Assembly: GCA_934167735.1 (NCBI GenBank)
Contig: CAKPLV010000058.1
Span: forward strand, 1-5,966
Direction: 5' to 3'
Length of the DNA stretch: 5,966 bases
Source of the DNA: an uncultured Clostridia bacterium
Lineage (GTDB): Bacteria > Bacillota > Clostridia > TANB77 > CAG-508
Shown: positions 5,440 to 5,966 of the stretch, one piece after another
Layout of the letters: every line of letters begins with the position of its first letter
How positions within the stretch are numbered: position 1 is the first letter of the stretch
Translations under genes and position numbers: made by a program
The notes under the pieces: generated by a model
What the model was told of the DNA's origin: nothing
What the model saw: only the letters and a program-made list of their open reading frames with translations
The model's database searches: none

Positions 5440-5966
5440 ATGGCAAATTCAAAATTAATAGTAGTAGAAGGAGCACAAGGTGCAGGAAAAACAACAGTAA
5501 CAGACTTTTTGAGATATTCATTAAGCTATACTAATTTATATAGATTATCAGGAACAGCTGATTCAACAAAAACTGGACTTGCGAAAGCAACAAATATGTA
5601 TGAATCATTATTAGATTATGTAAAAACACTAGAAAACTTAAGTATAAATTTAGTTTTTGATAGAACATTTTTTACAGAAGAAAATTATTGTAGACTTGGA
5701 AAAAAAGAATATAGTTTTACAGAAGAATATAACAAACTATTAGATAGATTTTGCAAATTAGATTTTGAAATTTACTATATAACACTATATCTTGAAAATG
5801 AAGATTTATTTGAAGAAAGATTAGCAAGAGATGGTAAAGCTGTTTTTGGAACATCAAAATTTGGAAAAGAAAATAGTATAAATCAACAAAGAGTTTATTT
5901 AGAAATGGCAGAAGAGATAAAAGACAAATATCCAAATGTAAATGTTATAAATATAAAGACAGACAG
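5440..5966 (+). CDS. P-loop nucleoside/nucleotide kinase, thymidylate-kinase-like (3' truncated by window edge)
   Basis: Likely transfers phosphate from ATP to a (deoxy)nucleoside or its monophosphate. The N-terminus LIVVEGAQGAGKTT carries a textbook Walker A (G11 to T18, Lys17). A DR motif (D74-R75 after the strand INLVF) is like the DR[YS] of dTMP and deoxynucleoside kinases. A lid-type arginine segment, FEERLARDGK (R127, R130), follows the strand FEIYYITLYL. There is no signal peptide. 175 residues are visible and the reading frame runs off the edge; such kinases are usually around 200-220 aa, so little is probably missing. GAGGGGG (5426-5432) is 7 bases before the ATG. The gene follows its own promoter plus a leader terminator. 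The substrate cannot be fixed from sequence alone, and phage-like or host dTMP kinase homologues both remain possible. Confidence 0.85.
   Translation, partial: MANSKLIVVEGAQGAGKTTVTDFLRYSLSYTNLYRLSGTADSTKTGLAKATNMYESLLDYVKTLENLSINLVFDRTFFTEENYCRLGKKEYSFTEEYNKLLDRFCKLDFEIYYITLYLENEDLFEERLARDGKAVFGTSKFGKENSINQQRVYLEMAEEIKDKYPNVNVINIKTD

Noticed and set aside
5717..5935. Opposite-strand frame of 72 codons inside the kinase
   Set aside because: Shadow of a gene with clear Walker A and DR motifs in the + frame.

Overview
The window is very AT-rich, uses TAA at every visible stop, has strong AGGAGG-type ribosome binding sites, and carries a protein with a Spo0A-type DNA-binding domain. Together these point to a low-GC Firmicute, most likely a member of the Clostridia. 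A finer placement is not supported by the sequence. No rRNA, tRNA, IS element, CRISPR array or integrase is visible, and the tight gene packing with promoters and terminators in place looks chromosomal.

Layout, left to right. Positions 1-71 hold the last 22 codons of an unidentified + strand gene, closed by a strong intrinsic terminator (126-161). A small, aromatic-rich protein of unknown function follows on the - strand (208-522). It is divergent from a + strand Spo0A-like response regulator (694-1416) whose receiver domain is degenerate. Next is a cytoplasmic NagZ-type beta-N-acetylhexosaminidase (1475-2563) with its own extended -10 promoter. It converges on an M18 aspartyl aminopeptidase (2597-3994, - strand), with a shared bidirectional terminator between them (2562-2593). 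A 171-base divergent intergenic region then leads into a two-gene operon of unknown helical proteins (4166-4819 and 4833-5273). The window closes with the first 175 codons of a P-loop nucleoside/nucleotide kinase (5440 to edge), preceded by its own promoter and a leader containing an intrinsic terminator.

NagZ and the aminopeptidase fit cell-wall recycling and peptide turnover and look like ordinary housekeeping genes. The most interesting layer is regulatory. Three 7-base matches to the Spo0A box core (TGNCGAA) lie immediately upstream of -35-like elements: in front of the small - strand gene, the two-gene operon and the kinase. At the operon and kinase promoters the whole arrangement is identical: box, 5 bases, -35, 17 bases, -10. 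This suggests a small local set of genes under Spo0A control. The Spo0A-like protein encoded here has a changed recognition helix and is not simply Spo0A itself. The second notable point is that the kinase can apparently be expressed only by reading through a terminator in its leader, which implies attenuation. Roles for the unknown proteins are not claimed.
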